DNA of 64,000 nucleotides from Anaerotignum propionicum (GCF_024461735.1 NZ_JANGAD010000001.1:310001-374000), one strand, 5' to 3'; positions 50,350-60,468 are shown, numbered from the stretch's first letter. Made by a program: numbers and translations. The notes: a model not told the origin generated them from the sequence alone.

Positions 50350-53004
50350 ATGACTGAAAAAATAATGTTGATAGATGGAAACAGCATTGTAAATCGTGCG
50401 TTTTATGGGGTGCCCCTTTTAACCAACAGGGAAGGCCAGCATACGAATGGAGTTTACGGCTTTTTGAATATTCTATTTAAACTGATGGATGAGGATAAGC
50501 CCGATTATTTGGCGGTTGCCTTTGATTTGCATGCACCAACCTTTCGACATGTGGAGTTTGATGGCTATAAAGGCACAAGAAAGGGCATGCCCGACGAACT
50601 GAGGGAGCAAATGCCCCTGTTAAAAGAAATGCTGATAGCTATGAATATCCAAATTTATGAGATGGAAGGCTTTGAAGCCGATGATATTTTGGGAACCCTG
50701 TCAGCAAAAGCAGAGGAATCAGGCGTTATCCCTATTGTTGTTTCCGGAGATAGAGATTTATTACAGCTTGCTAGTGAGACTGTGAAGGTGCGTATTCCAA
50801 AAACGAAGGGTGGACGCACGGAAACTGAGGATTATTATGCAAAGGATGTTATAGAAAAATATGGTGTAACACCTTTGGAATTTATAGATGTAAAAGCTCT
50901 GATGGGTGACCCTTCCGATAATATTCCCGGTGTTCCGGGAATTGGAGAAAAAACTGCCATAAAGATTATTCAGGACTATCACGATTTGGAAAACGCCATT
51001 GCCCATAGCTTGGAGATAAAACCTAAAAAAGCTTCACAAAATCTAAATGAGTTTCAAGAACAGGCAAGACTCAGTAAATTTTTGGCAACCATTATTCGAG
51101 ATATGCCCATCTCCTTTGAAAAGGAACAAACAAAGATTGGAGATCTGTTTAATGCTGGGGCGTACGATTTAGTGAAGCGCTTGGAATTGAAAAGTATGTA
51201 TGACCGCTTTGAAAAAGAAGAGGTTCAAACAGCACAAACAGAAGATTTTATGGGGATTTATTCTTTTGAAGCAGCAAAGGTTTTCTTTGAAACTTTAGAA
51301 AAAAGGGAAACAGCCTATCATCTTCTTATGGATGAAGGAAAATGTCAAGGACTGGCTTTGTATCAAGAAGAAATTGGTGGCTGTTGGCTTGAAGTTGGCG
51401 ATGATTTATCAGAAGATGAACTGTTTCAAGGGGCGGAGAATTTTTTTAGCGACAGCGAATATGTAAAAATCGGTCATGATATAAAAAATGATATTAAGAT
51501 ACTTCGAAAGAAGCTTGGAAAAACCGCGGATATTTCCTTTGATACGGCCATTGCCGCCTATATTTTAAATCCTACAGGAACATCTTATGCTTATGATGAT
51601 TTGGCAAAGACTTTTCTAAATCAAATTTTACCTTCCCAGGAGGAAGTTTTAGGAAAAGGGAAAAGTAAAAAGGTTTTTTCTACCCTTTCTGAGGAAAAGA
51701 GAAGGGGCTTTGCTGTATCCCAAGCAAGGGTTTTCTTTGAAACGAAAAAGTTAATGACTGAGCAGATAGAGAAAAATGGACAGCATCAACTGTTTTACGA
51801 AATAGAGATGCCTTTAATTTATGTCCTTGCTGATATGGAAGAGTATGGAATTAAGGTAGATAAAAAAGCCTTATTGGAATATCAAAAGAATTTGGAAACC
51901 AGTATTGAAGGGATTACAAAGGAAATTTTTGCCCTATCAGGGGAGGAATTTAATTTGAACTCTCCAAAACAGTTGGGGGTAATTCTTTTTGAAAAAATGG
52001 GCTTAAAAGGCGGTAAGAAAACAAAAACAGGCTATTCCACTGCCGCCGATGTTTTAGAAAAATTAAGATTTGAACACCCTATGGTGGAAAAAATATTGTA
52101 TTATCGTCAACTAGCAAAGCTGAAAAGCACCTATGCCGACGGACTATTGGCTGTCATGGATGGGAAAACGGAGAAAATCTATTCTACTTTTAATCAGACC
52201 ATTACTGCCACAGGGCGCATCAGCTCTACAGAGCCAAATTTACAGAATATCCCCGTTCGTTTGGAATTGGGTAGAGAACTTCGTAAGGTATTTATTCCGG
52301 AGAGTGAAGGATACTGTTTTTTGGATGCAGATTATTCCCAAATTGAGCTGCGAGTACTTGCTCATATTGCGGGGGACGAAACCTTAATCAATGCATTTCG
52401 CAATGATCAGGATATTCATAGATTGACGGCATCTCAGGTGTTCCACGTACCTTTTGATGAGGTGACGGCTTTGCAAAGAAGCAATGCGAAAGCCGTTAAT
52501 TTTGGTATTGTTTATGGCATTGGTTCCTTTAGTCTTAGTCAGGATTTGGGAATTACCAGAAAAGAGGCAGAGCAGTATATTGCCGCATATTTTGCAAAAT
52601 ATCCTAACATTAAAAAATATCTCAATGAAACCATTGAAAATGCAACCAAGCTGGGCTATGTTGCTACCCTTTGGAACAGAAGAAGGGCTATGCCTGAATT
52701 GCAGAGCAATAATTTTATTCAACGTTCCTTTGGTGAGCGAGTTGCTATGAATATGCCCATTCAGGGAAGTGCAGCGGATATTATTAAAATTGCCATGGTT
52801 CAAGTTCATCAGGCGTTGAAAGATGGGGGCTATCGTTCCCGCTTAATTTTACAGGTTCACGATGAGTTGTTGATTGAGACTTATAAAGAGGAAAAGGAAG
52901 CAGTGGCCAAAATTTTGAAAGAGAAAATGGAGCAGGCGGCAGAACTTTCCGTTCCGTTGGATGTGGATGTTCATGAAGGTCATTCGTGGTTTGAGGCGAA
53001 ATAA
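50350..53004 (+). CDS. polA: DNA polymerase I
   Basis: 884 residues from ATG 50350, five bases after AGGAGG (an in-frame ATG at 50323 lacks a site). 5'-nuclease domain 1-290 (LIDGNSIVNRAFYG, GDPSDNIPGVPGIGEKTA). The 3'-5' exonuclease-like domain (about 300-470) lacks the DxE catalytic motif (YHLLMDEGKCQGLAL in its place), so proofreading is probably lost, as in many Gram-positive Pol I. Polymerase domain 480-884 has motif A DADYSQIELRVLAHIAGD, motif B RSNAKAVNFGIVYGIG and motif C LQVHDELLIE. Works in Okazaki fragment processing and repair. coaE follows 17 bases later. Confidence 0.96.
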   Translation: MTEKIMLIDGNSIVNRAFYGVPLLTNREGQHTNGVYGFLNILFKLMDEDKPDYLAVAFDLHAPTFRHVEFDGYKGTRKGMPDELREQMPLLKEMLIAMNIQIYEMEGFEADDILGTLSAKAEESGVIPIVVSGDRDLLQLASETVKVRIPKTKGGRTETEDYYAKDVIEKYGVTPLEFIDVKALMGDPSDNIPGVPGIGEKTAIKIIQDYHDLENAIAHSLEIKPKKASQNLNEFQEQARLSKFLATIIRDMPISFEKEQTKIGDLFNAGAYDLVKRLELKSMYDRFEKEEVQTAQTEDFMGIYSFEAAKVFFETLEKRETAYHLLMDEGKCQGLALYQEEIGGCWLEVGDDLSEDELFQGAENFFSDSEYVKIGHDIKNDIKILRKKLGKTADISFDTAIAAYILNPTGTSYAYDDLAKTFLNQILPSQEEVLGKGKSKKVFSTLSEEKRRGFAVSQARVFFETKKLMTEQIEKNGQHQLFYEIEMPLIYVLADMEEYGIKVDKKALLEYQKNLETSIEGITKEIFALSGEEFNLNSPKQLGVILFEKMGLKGGKKTKTGYSTAADVLEKLRFEHPMVEKILYYRQLAKLKSTYADGLLAVMDGKTEKIYSTFNQTITATGRISSTEPNLQNIPVRLELGRELRKVFIPESEGYCFLDADYSQIELRVLAHIAGDETLINAFRNDQDIHRLTASQVFHVPFDEVTALQRSNAKAVNFGIVYGIGSFSLSQDLGITRKEAEQYIAAYFAKYPNIKKYLNETIENATKLGYVATLWNRRRAMPELQSNNFIQRSFGERVAMNMPIQGSAADIIKIAMVQVHQALKDGGYRSRLILQVHDELLIETYKEEKEAVAKILKEKMEQAAELSVPLDVDVHEGHSWFEAK

Positions 53005-53021
53005 AAAATGAGGGATTTGAC

Positions 53022-53615
53022 ATGAAAGTGATAGGTTTAACAGGAGGAACAGGCAGTGGAAAAAGTGTGGTAAGCCAATGCCTTCGGGAGGCAGGAGCCG
53101 CCATTATTGATGCTGACCTGATTGCCCATCAGATCATAAAAAAAGGGAAACCTGCTTATGATGAGCTGGTTGCTTATTTTGGAGAGCAAATTTTACAGGA
53201 CAACGGAGAGATATTTCGACGAAAACTTGGTGAAATTGTGTTTCGGGATAAGGAGAAGTTGAAATTTTTAAATATATGTACTCATAAATATATTGTTCAA
53301 GAGATTGCACAGCAGATTCAAGAGACGAGAGAAAAAAATCAGACAAAACTGATTATCATAGATGCTCCATTGCTCATTGAGGCAGGACTGAATGAAATTT
53401 GTGATGCCATATGGGTTGTATATGCCAATGAAGAGGTTCGTGCCCATCGCGTTATGCAGCGAGATGGCATTACATATGAGACAGCCAAGGCTCGTATTGC
53501 AAATCAAAAATCATGGGAAGAATACGAAAGCTATGCTCAAGAGGTGATTGATAACAGCGATACCTTGGAAAAAGTCCAAGGGCAGGTAGCAAATTTGATA
53601 AAAAAATATGCTTAA
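53022..53615 (+). CDS. coaE: Dephospho-CoA kinase
   Basis: 197 residues. Walker A GGTGSGKSVVS, DADLIAHQIIKKGKPAYDELVAYFG and IDAPLLIEAGL are the standard CoaE motifs. It adds the 3'-phosphate to dephospho-CoA, the last step of CoA synthesis. The polA-coaE order is common in Bacillota. Normal length. Confidence 0.95.
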   Translation: MKVIGLTGGTGSGKSVVSQCLREAGAAIIDADLIAHQIIKKGKPAYDELVAYFGEQILQDNGEIFRRKLGEIVFRDKEKLKFLNICTHKYIVQEIAQQIQETREKNQTKLIIIDAPLLIEAGLNEICDAIWVVYANEEVRAHRVMQRDGITYETAKARIANQKSWEEYESYAQEVIDNSDTLEKVQGQVANLIKKYA

Positions 53616-53859
53616 AGCTGTTGTAGCTTTGACGTTAAAATTTGCTTAAAATCTTTTTTTTCAACAGGTTAGTCGATGACCTTTATAAATCAATTTTATT
53701 TGCTTTAGAAGTTTTTTCTTATAGAATGCAATGGATGGAAGTGTCCCAAAAGTTGTTAGTTTGTAACAATGCTTTTGTCTTAAGCTTATATTAAAAGATT
53801 GATCGCATAGAAATAGTAAAAGGAAAGAAATTTTAAATCTAAGATTCGTAGGTGAAGAG

Positions 53860-54414
53860 ATGTTTCGTTTAATTAAGAAAATACTCATTTGGGTTTTCTT
53901 CCTCTTAGGGGTAGGAGTTTTTGGATATTTTGTTGTGTTACCCCAAGTGCTGCCCTTAAAATATCGTGAGCAGGTTGAAAAGTATGCAAAAATGTATGAT
54001 GTTGAGGAGTCTTTAATTTTTGCGGTTATTTTTTGTGAAAGCCGTTTTGACCCCGATGCCCATTCTAGAGCAGGAGCCAAGGGCTTGATGCAGGTCACTA
54101 CTGAAACAGGCTGGTGGGCTGCCAGTCGTATAGATTATTTGGATGTGGAAACCATTGATTTAAAAGACCCGGAAACCAGCATAGCAGTGGGAACTTGGTA
54201 TTTGCAATGGCTGGAAGATAAATTTCATGAGGTAGAGCCAACCGTTTTGGCGGCGTATAATGCAGGACATGGTAAGGTTAGCCAATGGCTTGCTGACGAA
54301 AAATATAGTGATGATGGCTATCATCTAAAAGAAATTCCTTTTGCAGAAACAAATAGTTATGTAAAAAAGGTTGTGTTTATGCAAAAGCTATATAAAATTT
54401 GTTATCGTTTATAG
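53860..54414 (+). CDS. Membrane-anchored lytic transglycosylase (SLT domain)
   Basis: 184 residues. One N-terminal membrane helix (about 7-28) and an SLT domain: catalytic Glu in IFCESRFDPDAHS, then GAKGLMQVT and AAYNAGHGKV. The enzyme cleaves peptidoglycan glycan strands outside the membrane. Such small SLT proteins are often found next to coaE in Clostridia. The preceding 240 bases hold no gene. Confidence 0.9.
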   Translation: MFRLIKKILIWVFFLLGVGVFGYFVVLPQVLPLKYREQVEKYAKMYDVEESLIFAVIFCESRFDPDAHSRAGAKGLMQVTTETGWWAASRIDYLDVETIDLKDPETSIAVGTWYLQWLEDKFHEVEPTVLAAYNAGHGKVSQWLADEKYSDDGYHLKEIPFAETNSYVKKVVFMQKLYKICYRL

Positions 54415-54430
54415 CTTCTGGGAGGCAAAT

Positions 54431-56032
54431 ATGAAAAAGAAATTAATCCCTCTGATTTTTGCTTGTATCCTGCTTTTTTCAGGATGTACAAATGGAAACG
54501 GAGAAAAAAATAGTTTTAATGTTTCCGGGAATGTGGCAAAAACCCAAGGGGAGAGCCGTATTTTAACGCTTTCCATGCGGGTTCCTGAAACGTTGAATCC
54601 TCTTCGAAATAGAGAGGCCACAGTAGATACGGTACTAAAACTCATTTATCAGCCCTTCATTGCCATTGATGAGACGGGTAAACCATCTCCTTCCATTGCA
54701 AAAAACTGGAGCTTTTCCAAAGATGGCTTAACCCTTTCCATAGAACTGCGTAACGATATTACGTGGCAAAATGGATCATCTTTGACGGCAGATGATGTTG
54801 CATTTTCCATTGAAACCATTCGAGGTTCTGCAGAAGATTCTGTTTATAAAAAGGTTTTGGATTATGTTTCAAGTTATTCCAAAACGGGTCAATACTCCAT
54901 CGATATTCATTTTCGAGAACCTTTTAGTAAAAATGTGGCAGCCCTAAGTTTTCCGGTGATTTCTGCGGCATATTATCAAGGGCAAACAGACCCGAAAAGC
55001 GGTGCCAATATGGCTCCTATGGGCAGCGGACCCTATTCCATGAAGTCTTATTCCATTGCATCGGAAATGATATTGACTGCAAATCCAACCTATATTGGAG
55101 GAAAGCCAAAAATAGAGACCATCTCTGTTCGCACAACAGGTGGTGCCGAGACAGACGTATATGCGTTTGATCAGGGCATGACGGATATTTTGGTGACCGA
55201 TGCCATAGAAACAGGGCGTTATGCCGATGAGGGTGTGACAGGAGTGCACCAATTTACCTCTGATCAATATGATTTTATAGGATTTAATTTTCATCGTTCC
55301 TTATTTCAAGATCGTAACATGCGACAGGTGGTAGCATATGCATTGCCAAAAAAATCAATCTGTGAAAATGTTTATTTGGAATATGCGAAAATTGCCTATA
55401 CTCCTGTAAGTCCAAGTTCTTGGCTGTATGAAGAAAACGTTGCACCCTTTGATTATGATACAACTATGGCGGAAACGCTCCTGAAGAATGCAGGCTGGAC
55501 AGACAAAAACGGGGATGGCAGGCTGGAAAAAGAAAATGAACCGGAACCCCTTCATGTTTCTATATTGACAAATCAGGAAAACAGTGCAAGGCGGCAGACC
55601 GCAACAAAATTGAGGGATGAACTTACCCTTTTGGGCTTTGATGTTACTTTAGAGATATTACCCTTTGCCCAATATCAAGAGAAATTTACAGGTGGGGATT
55701 ATGACCTAATCGTGGGAGGTTGGCAGATGTCTCCGGTTACAGATTTATATGACTTTTTCGGCAGTAATGGAAGTTTAAATTATATTGGTTATCAAGATGA
55801 GCAGATGGACAATTTGCTGTTAGCTGCCAATCAGGCTGTTGGAGAAGGGGCCACCTTGTTGGCATATAGTAGCCTTCAAAAACGGATTGCGGAGGAACTT
55901 CCATACATTAGTATTGCTTATCGCAGTAAGGCCATGTTTGTGTCTAACCGTGTTGGAGGTGTGATTACACCTACGGAGGATAATATTTTTTATTCGGTGA
56001 ATCAGTGGACTTTCGAAGGCAAGAAGGAATAG
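54431..56032 (+). CDS. Peptide/nickel-type ABC substrate-binding lipoprotein (SBP family 5)
   Basis: 533 residues from ATG 54431 after GGGAGGC. Lipoprotein signal MKKKLIPLIFACILLFSGC (Cys19). The body is of the DppA/OppA/NikA kind: ILTLSMRVPETLNPLRNREATVDTVLKLIYQPF, LTLSIELRNDITWQNGSSLTADDVAFSI and GSGPYSMKSYSI. No transporter genes are adjacent. It follows the transglycosylase by 16 bases and precedes galT by 10, a conserved-looking housekeeping order. Wall-peptide recycling would fit the transglycosylase neighbour, but the ligand is not known. Confidence 0.87.
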   Translation: MKKKLIPLIFACILLFSGCTNGNGEKNSFNVSGNVAKTQGESRILTLSMRVPETLNPLRNREATVDTVLKLIYQPFIAIDETGKPSPSIAKNWSFSKDGLTLSIELRNDITWQNGSSLTADDVAFSIETIRGSAEDSVYKKVLDYVSSYSKTGQYSIDIHFREPFSKNVAALSFPVISAAYYQGQTDPKSGANMAPMGSGPYSMKSYSIASEMILTANPTYIGGKPKIETISVRTTGGAETDVYAFDQGMTDILVTDAIETGRYADEGVTGVHQFTSDQYDFIGFNFHRSLFQDRNMRQVVAYALPKKSICENVYLEYAKIAYTPVSPSSWLYEENVAPFDYDTTMAETLLKNAGWTDKNGDGRLEKENEPEPLHVSILTNQENSARRQTATKLRDELTLLGFDVTLEILPFAQYQEKFTGGDYDLIVGGWQMSPVTDLYDFFGSNGSLNYIGYQDEQMDNLLLAANQAVGEGATLLAYSSLQKRIAEELPYISIAYRSKAMFVSNRVGGVITPTEDNIFYSVNQWTFEGKKE

Positions 56033-56042
56033 GGGGAGGAAT

Positions 56043-57002
56043 ATGGCTGAATTAAGAAAAAATCCCTTTACAGGAGAATGGACTCATTATGCTGAAAATC
56101 GAAAAAACCGTCCCTATGAATTTTTGCATAAAATTGAAGTGAAAAATAGCAGTAACGGGAATTGTCCTTTTTGCGGTGGAAATGAAGATAAAACCACAGC
56201 TCCCTTTTATCAGGATGGGACAGATGATAGCTGGACCATTCGGGTTTTTCCTAATATGTTTCCTGCTGTGTGTGCGGAAGAAAAAGCTATTTGCGAGAAT
56301 TCCTTTTATCAACAGCTTTCCGGACAAGGGCTTCACGAGGTTTTGGTAGATACACCAAATCATGAGGAAACCATTGACCAATTTAGTTTAGAACATCTGG
56401 GTAGGGTTTTTATAGTTTTGCAACAGCGATATAAGGAAATGATTGTATCGAAAAAAGTGAAATATATTCAAATATTTAAAAATTGTGGTCCTTCAGCAGG
56501 AATGAGTATTCGCCATTCCCATTGGCAGATTGTAGGGATGCCGGTTTTGCCCCAAAGAGAGGTCATCATGCAAGGATTTATGCAGGATGGAGATTGCCTT
56601 TTCTGTAGAATGCTTGCCTATGAAAAAGAACAACAAAATCGAGTTGTGTTAGAGAATCAATCCTTTGTCGTAATTGCACCTTATGCTTCCCGCTTTCCTT
56701 ATGAGCTTTGGATTTGCCCGAAAAGGCATATTGCAAGTTTCTCAGATGTAACGGCGGAGGAATTGGAGGCTTTGTCCGTTATCATGAATGGTCTTTTACC
56801 TAAGGTTGCGTCACTGCGTAAAGATGTAGGGTATAATATTTGCATGATTGATGGGGAAGTAGGGGGAGATTTTCACTGGCATGTGGAAATCTTGCCAAGG
56901 ATAGGTGGTTTTGCAGGATTTGAATATGCCACCGGAAGCTATATAAACTCTATTTTGCCCGAGGCAGCGGCTGAATACTATCGTAAGAATTGCAAAGGAT
57001 AG
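56043..57002 (+). CDS. galT: Galactose-1-phosphate uridylyltransferase (GalT, HIT superfamily)
   Basis: 319 residues, RBS GGGGGAGG. Catalytic HSHWQIVGMP fits the HxHxQ active-site motif; zinc-site Cys are in CPFCGG and CLFCRM. The length is that of GalT type 1. Transfers UMP between UDP-glucose and galactose-1-phosphate. No galK or galE is beside it, so it may serve as a general nucleotidyltransferase for sugar phosphates. Confidence 0.88.
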   Translation: MAELRKNPFTGEWTHYAENRKNRPYEFLHKIEVKNSSNGNCPFCGGNEDKTTAPFYQDGTDDSWTIRVFPNMFPAVCAEEKAICENSFYQQLSGQGLHEVLVDTPNHEETIDQFSLEHLGRVFIVLQQRYKEMIVSKKVKYIQIFKNCGPSAGMSIRHSHWQIVGMPVLPQREVIMQGFMQDGDCLFCRMLAYEKEQQNRVVLENQSFVVIAPYASRFPYELWICPKRHIASFSDVTAEELEALSVIMNGLLPKVASLRKDVGYNICMIDGEVGGDFHWHVEILPRIGGFAGFEYATGSYINSILPEAAAEYYRKNCKG

Positions 57003-57042
57003 AAATGTATTTCAATAGTTGCATTGATTTATGAATCGTAAC

Positions 57043-57082
57043 AAAAGACCACATCCAAAACAAGTCTTGGATGTGGTCTTTT
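57043..57082. terminator. Two-way terminator after galT
   Basis: A 16-base perfect stem, AAAAGACCACATCCAA (57043-57058) with its complement at 57067-57082, between converging genes. Confidence 0.9.
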
Positions 57083-57118
57083 GTTCTAGCAATTAAAGCA
57101 AAAAAGTTCTTATGAGAA

Positions 57119-57559
57119 TTACTCCATTCGATCAATCAATATATCGGTCACGGCATCTATGGCTTTTTTCGCAAAGTTGATTTTTCTATCGAAAATTAAG
57201 GTTCCGTTGTCCTCAATTTTAATCTCTGCGATTACTCGGTCATTTCCTTCTGTTTTTTCTGTACTTCCCATTAAGGTAGTCCACGTGATTGATACATCCT
57301 CGGCAGACAAATCGTTTTGTGCCTTTACTACAAATTGTGCACCATCAAAAAACTCTGATTCGGATTTTGCGTGAATAACGATAATCTTATCCAATTGATA
57401 AACATCAATGGAATTATAGTCTGCACTTGATTGAGCCAGAATGTTATACTTACTGATGTCGATAGAAAATGGATTTTTTGCTTCCTCAGTCTTTGGGCTG
57501 CAAGCAGACAGAGTAATCAATAAAAGAAGATTCCCCCAAAAAGCAATTTTTTTGAACAT
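57119..57559 (-). CDS. Hypothetical lipoprotein
   Basis: 146 residues, lipoprotein signal MFKKIAFWGNLLLLITLSAC (Cys20), RBS GAAGGGAAG. The mature part looks like an alpha-beta domain (SIDVYQLDKIIVIHAKSESEFFDGAQFVV...) ending in AVTDILIDRME. Unknown family. It is monocistronic, between galT and the TraX-like gene. Confidence 0.75.
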   Translation of the reverse strand: MFKKIAFWGNLLLLITLSACSPKTEEAKNPFSIDISKYNILAQSSADYNSIDVYQLDKIIVIHAKSESEFFDGAQFVVKAQNDLSAEDVSITWTTLMGSTEKTEGNDRVIAEIKIEDNGTLIFDRKINFAKKAIDAVTDILIDRME

Positions 57560-57618
57560 AGATAGCTTCCCTTCTCTATATTTTTAAATTTATATTATTA
57601 AGATACCAAATTATTATA

Positions 57619-57652
57619 AAAACAGCAAGCCTTATAGAAAGGCTGCTGTTAT
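57619..57652 (-). terminator. Terminator of the blaI-M56-traX operon
   Basis: On the minus strand AACAGCAGCCTTTC and its partner ending GCTTGCTGTT make a stem with a one-base bulge, followed by TTTATAAT. Confidence 0.75.
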
Positions 57653-58470
57653 TAAAAATGAGGTGTTCTTAAATATCCTATCATGGCTAATAAAAGTAGA
57701 TGAAGAGGGTAAAAAGCATACATAAACCGCTGAAAGTTTTTATTGGTTTCTCCTTTTTCTCCATTGTAAAAGCAAAGGGCTAAAATTCCTAGATAAGGGC
57801 CTATTGCATTTAGGAGACAAGAATGCAGCATAGCTGGGTTTTTTGTGGTATAGGCAATCAGCCTATAGCGAGATAGAGGGATTCCCGCAATAAATATTAA
57901 TGCTTTTTCCCATACCCTTCGTTTTCTCGTTAGATAGAATAAAAAGATTAGAAAAACGTAGCCTTCACTTCCCTCAAATTTCAGTAATCTTGCTAAAGCA
58001 CCTGCAAGTACAATAATACCCAGTCCCAGCATGGTATGACCTTTTTTCTTGCATGAATCAAAGCCCCAAAGGGAAACAAGCCCTAAACTTAGTGTAAATA
58101 GAATATTAAGAGGAACCTCTTTCCAGTCACCTGTAATACCATACAATCTGTCTTGTATCAAATCAAACAAGATATAAGGAATTTGAGCCAGAATTCCAGT
58201 GGCAAAAACACGCAGAATATACTTTTTTATATCTCGTGTATGAAAAAAACCTTCAACAATACAGAACATAAATACTGGTGCTGCTACACGGCCAAAATAG
58301 ACTAGGGAATGAGGAATCCATGTGATAACCCAAATACTCAAATCTTCGTGCCCTATGGAGGATAACCACTCTGCAAGAGGTAGAAACCAATCGACCAGGG
58401 GGAAAATACGAATGAAATGGTCAAAAAACATAGAGGAAAGAGCAAGTATTTTAAGCTGGTTAATGTTCAT
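57652..58470 (-). CDS. TraX-family membrane protein
   Basis: 272 residues, about eight membrane segments. Starts MNINQLKILALSSMFFDHF, the usual TraX opening, with PVFMFCIVEGFFHTRD and YPLHLLLLAMIGYL later. In F plasmids TraX acetylates pilin; chromosomal relatives in Clostridia are probably acyltransferases for surface molecules. It overlaps the M56 sensor gene by 11 bases, so it belongs to the BlaI-controlled operon. Confidence 0.87.
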   Translation of the reverse strand: MNINQLKILALSSMFFDHFIRIFPLVDWFLPLAEWLSSIGHEDLSIWVITWIPHSLVYFGRVAAPVFMFCIVEGFFHTRDIKKYILRVFATGILAQIPYILFDLIQDRLYGITGDWKEVPLNILFTLSLGLVSLWGFDSCKKKGHTMLGLGIIVLAGALARLLKFEGSEGYVFLIFLFYLTRKRRVWEKALIFIAGIPLSRYRLIAYTTKNPAMLHSCLLNAIGPYLGILALCFYNGEKGETNKNFQRFMYAFYPLHLLLLAMIGYLRTPHF

Positions 58471-60064
58471 AGAAATATCTCGTTCCTCTATCTGATTCCA
58501 CAGTAGTCACCTGCTCAACCCCCTGAGTATTAGCTTCACTTTCATCAAATGTTGTATAATAGCTTTGATTTTGTTTTATTTCCTTTGTGCGTCGGTCAAA
58601 CTCAGCATCACCTTCCCGAAAGACGAGAATAGAAGTAATTTCACCGGAATGATTGCGCTGTACGGAAATATCCACTGCTCCTTTTTCTCGTGTTTGATAG
58701 GAGCCAAGCATTTTATCTGCATAGGTTCTTATTGTGTTCCCTCTATAGGAGTAAAATCCGTCTGATCCTTTCTTAAGCCCTACCTTTGCATATTCTTGTG
58801 TGATTTCATCCTCCATCAGGCAAAGGTTGACAACAAGTTGGAAGGCTCCCTTTTCAACTTTGAATTCTTTCGATAACGCTGCTTTTACTTGTGCCGCAAT
58901 TACGTCAGGATCATTGGAGGAATCTGTTTGCAGTACCTCTAAAATTGTATTATCAGCACGTTTTCCTGCATTTTCCCCTAATGAGATATCTCGTGTTAAG
59001 GTGGCTTTTACACCCCATCTGGAAGAGGTACTACCGCAGTAGCTGCTCAAATGTTTAGAAAAAGGAGCTTGTCCAGCGGTTGCAAATGCGACAGTGGTGG
59101 TTAGTAAAAACAGAACAGAGAGAGATAAAACCATGGCAGTCGCTTTTTTATAATCTAAAATACTTCTAATACGACGTTCCACTTCTGTTTTAGAAAAAGC
59201 ACTGTAAAGCAGTGAGGCGTGATTTCCGCTAATAGCCATAGAAAGTAGACTTACTGCGTAGCTTTTTCTTTCATCCTCATCAATTTGCCTTAGCACAGCC
59301 CCATCACAAGCTGCCTCTAAATCTGAGGACAGACACTTTGACATTATCCATACCAAGGGGTTATACCAGTGCATGCACAAAACTAGTATTAAAAATGCTT
59401 TTAGCAGATTATCCTTGTGTTTGATGTGCATGGTTTCATGGGCAAGGATATGCCGAAGGAGAGTAGTCTGTCTAAAATCCATCGCTGCCGGAAGATAAAT
59501 ACAGGGATGGATGATACCACAGACTAGGGGAGAGGCTATTTCATCATTGGTAAAGACAAGTATATGCCCCATACCCATTTCACGAAGGATAGAATTAATT
59601 GTTTGGTTATGCTCAACCAACAGACTATTTTTTAGTTTTTCAGAATATTGTTTCTTTTGCAAGAAAAGAAAACTTGCTGTTGCGGCCGCCCCCAAAACAA
59701 AGATAATAGAGATCACAAGCCCCCAATTGATTGTAAAACCATCCAAGCCTGTGGAATACGTGTAAGCTTGATTTTCCGAAGCAACCGTAGCAGTTGCATC
59801 TGTATTCTCCAATAAAATGTCTCTGCTATATACAGCAGTGTTCTCTGTAGGAGCTATTTGCCATTCAGGCACTGGGGCACTGATTGGGCTGGATAAGGAA
59901 AACGGTACTAATAGCCGAACAAGTACCAGCCCCCACATTATAGGAAAAACAAATTTGGGTAAATAATTTTTTAAGAAGCTCCGAAGTATTAATACAATAA
60001 CAATCATAATACTTCCGTAGAAAGCCATTAGATATAGGGGCATATCCATTCTAAAATGAAGCAT
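58460..60064 (-). CDS. M56-family metalloprotease sensor (BlaR1-like) of the third system
   Basis: 534 residues. Membrane segments at the N terminus and around 90-120, protease motif LAHETMHIKHKDNLL (HExxH) with the Glu helix SSDLEAACDGAVL, another helix near 315-335, then an outer domain of about 200 residues rich in Ser/Thr/Asp. The outer domain has no penicillin-binding SxxK/SxN/KTG set that I could see. It should cut the BlaI-like repressor (60065) when the outer domain senses wall stress or another signal. Confidence 0.86.
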   Translation of the reverse strand: MLHFRMDMPLYLMAFYGSIMIVIVLILRSFLKNYLPKFVFPIMWGLVLVRLLVPFSLSSPISAPVPEWQIAPTENTAVYSRDILLENTDATATVASENQAYTYSTGLDGFTINWGLVISIIFVLGAAATASFLFLQKKQYSEKLKNSLLVEHNQTINSILREMGMGHILVFTNDEIASPLVCGIIHPCIYLPAAMDFRQTTLLRHILAHETMHIKHKDNLLKAFLILVLCMHWYNPLVWIMSKCLSSDLEAACDGAVLRQIDEDERKSYAVSLLSMAISGNHASLLYSAFSKTEVERRIRSILDYKKATAMVLSLSVLFLLTTTVAFATAGQAPFSKHLSSYCGSTSSRWGVKATLTRDISLGENAGKRADNTILEVLQTDSSNDPDVIAAQVKAALSKEFKVEKGAFQLVVNLCLMEDEITQEYAKVGLKKGSDGFYSYRGNTIRTYADKMLGSYQTREKGAVDISVQRNHSGEITSILVFREGDAEFDRRTKEIKQNQSYYTTFDESEANTQGVEQVTTVESDRGTRYFYEH

Positions 60065-60424
60065 TTATTTCGCCTCCTTAATTATTTTAGAAAGCCGATT
60101 TGCTTCCTCTTCTGAAATACCCTGGTTTTGCAGAAAGGCAGAAAAGAACAGTTCACTTGATCCACCGAACATTTTATCAATAAGCTGCTCTGTCTCACTT
60201 CGTTGTACTTCATCCTTGGTAACTAATGGTTTGCACAAAAAAACGGGCTCTTCTCGTTGAATGGCACCTTTTTCAATACATTTTTTAATAACGGTATAGG
60301 TAGTATTTTTATTCCACCCAATACGCTCCGTCAAAACGTCTACAATATCTCGAGCAGGTAAACTACCTTGCTCCCACAAAACTTCCATGACTTTAAGTTC
60401 TGAGTCAAAAAGCTTTATATCCAT
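60065..60424 (-). CDS. BlaI/MecI-type repressor of the third system
   Basis: 119 residues from the ATG at 60422-60424 with AAAGGAGATG ahead; a TTG 27 bases upstream is not needed. Winged helix LFDSELKVMEVLWEQGSLPARDIVDVLTERIGWNKNTTYTVIKKCIEKGAI is classic BlaI, closer to the MecI/BlaI type than the two copies at 30 and 34 kb. It ends one base before the M56 gene. Two palindromes upstream are the likely operators. Confidence 0.92.
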   Translation of the reverse strand: MDIKLFDSELKVMEVLWEQGSLPARDIVDVLTERIGWNKNTTYTVIKKCIEKGAIQREEPVFLCKPLVTKDEVQRSETEQLIDKMFGGSSELFFSAFLQNQGISEEEANRLSKIIKEAK

Positions 60425-60442
60425 ACAAGTCATCTCCTTTTG

Positions 60443-60458
60443 GACTATCACAATAGTC
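60443..60458 (-). promoter_or_regulatory. BlaI operator 1
   Basis: GACTATCACAATAGTC, 6-base perfect arms and a 4-base centre, just upstream of the ribosome site. Shares the GACTAT/ATAGTC arms with operator 2. Confidence 0.75.
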
Positions 60459-60468
60459 TGTTATATGA

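Noticed and set aside
32911..60064. Classical beta-lactam resistance (BlaR1/BlaZ).
   Set aside because: Neither M56 protein shows a penicillin-binding sensor domain, and no beta-lactamase gene is present in the window.
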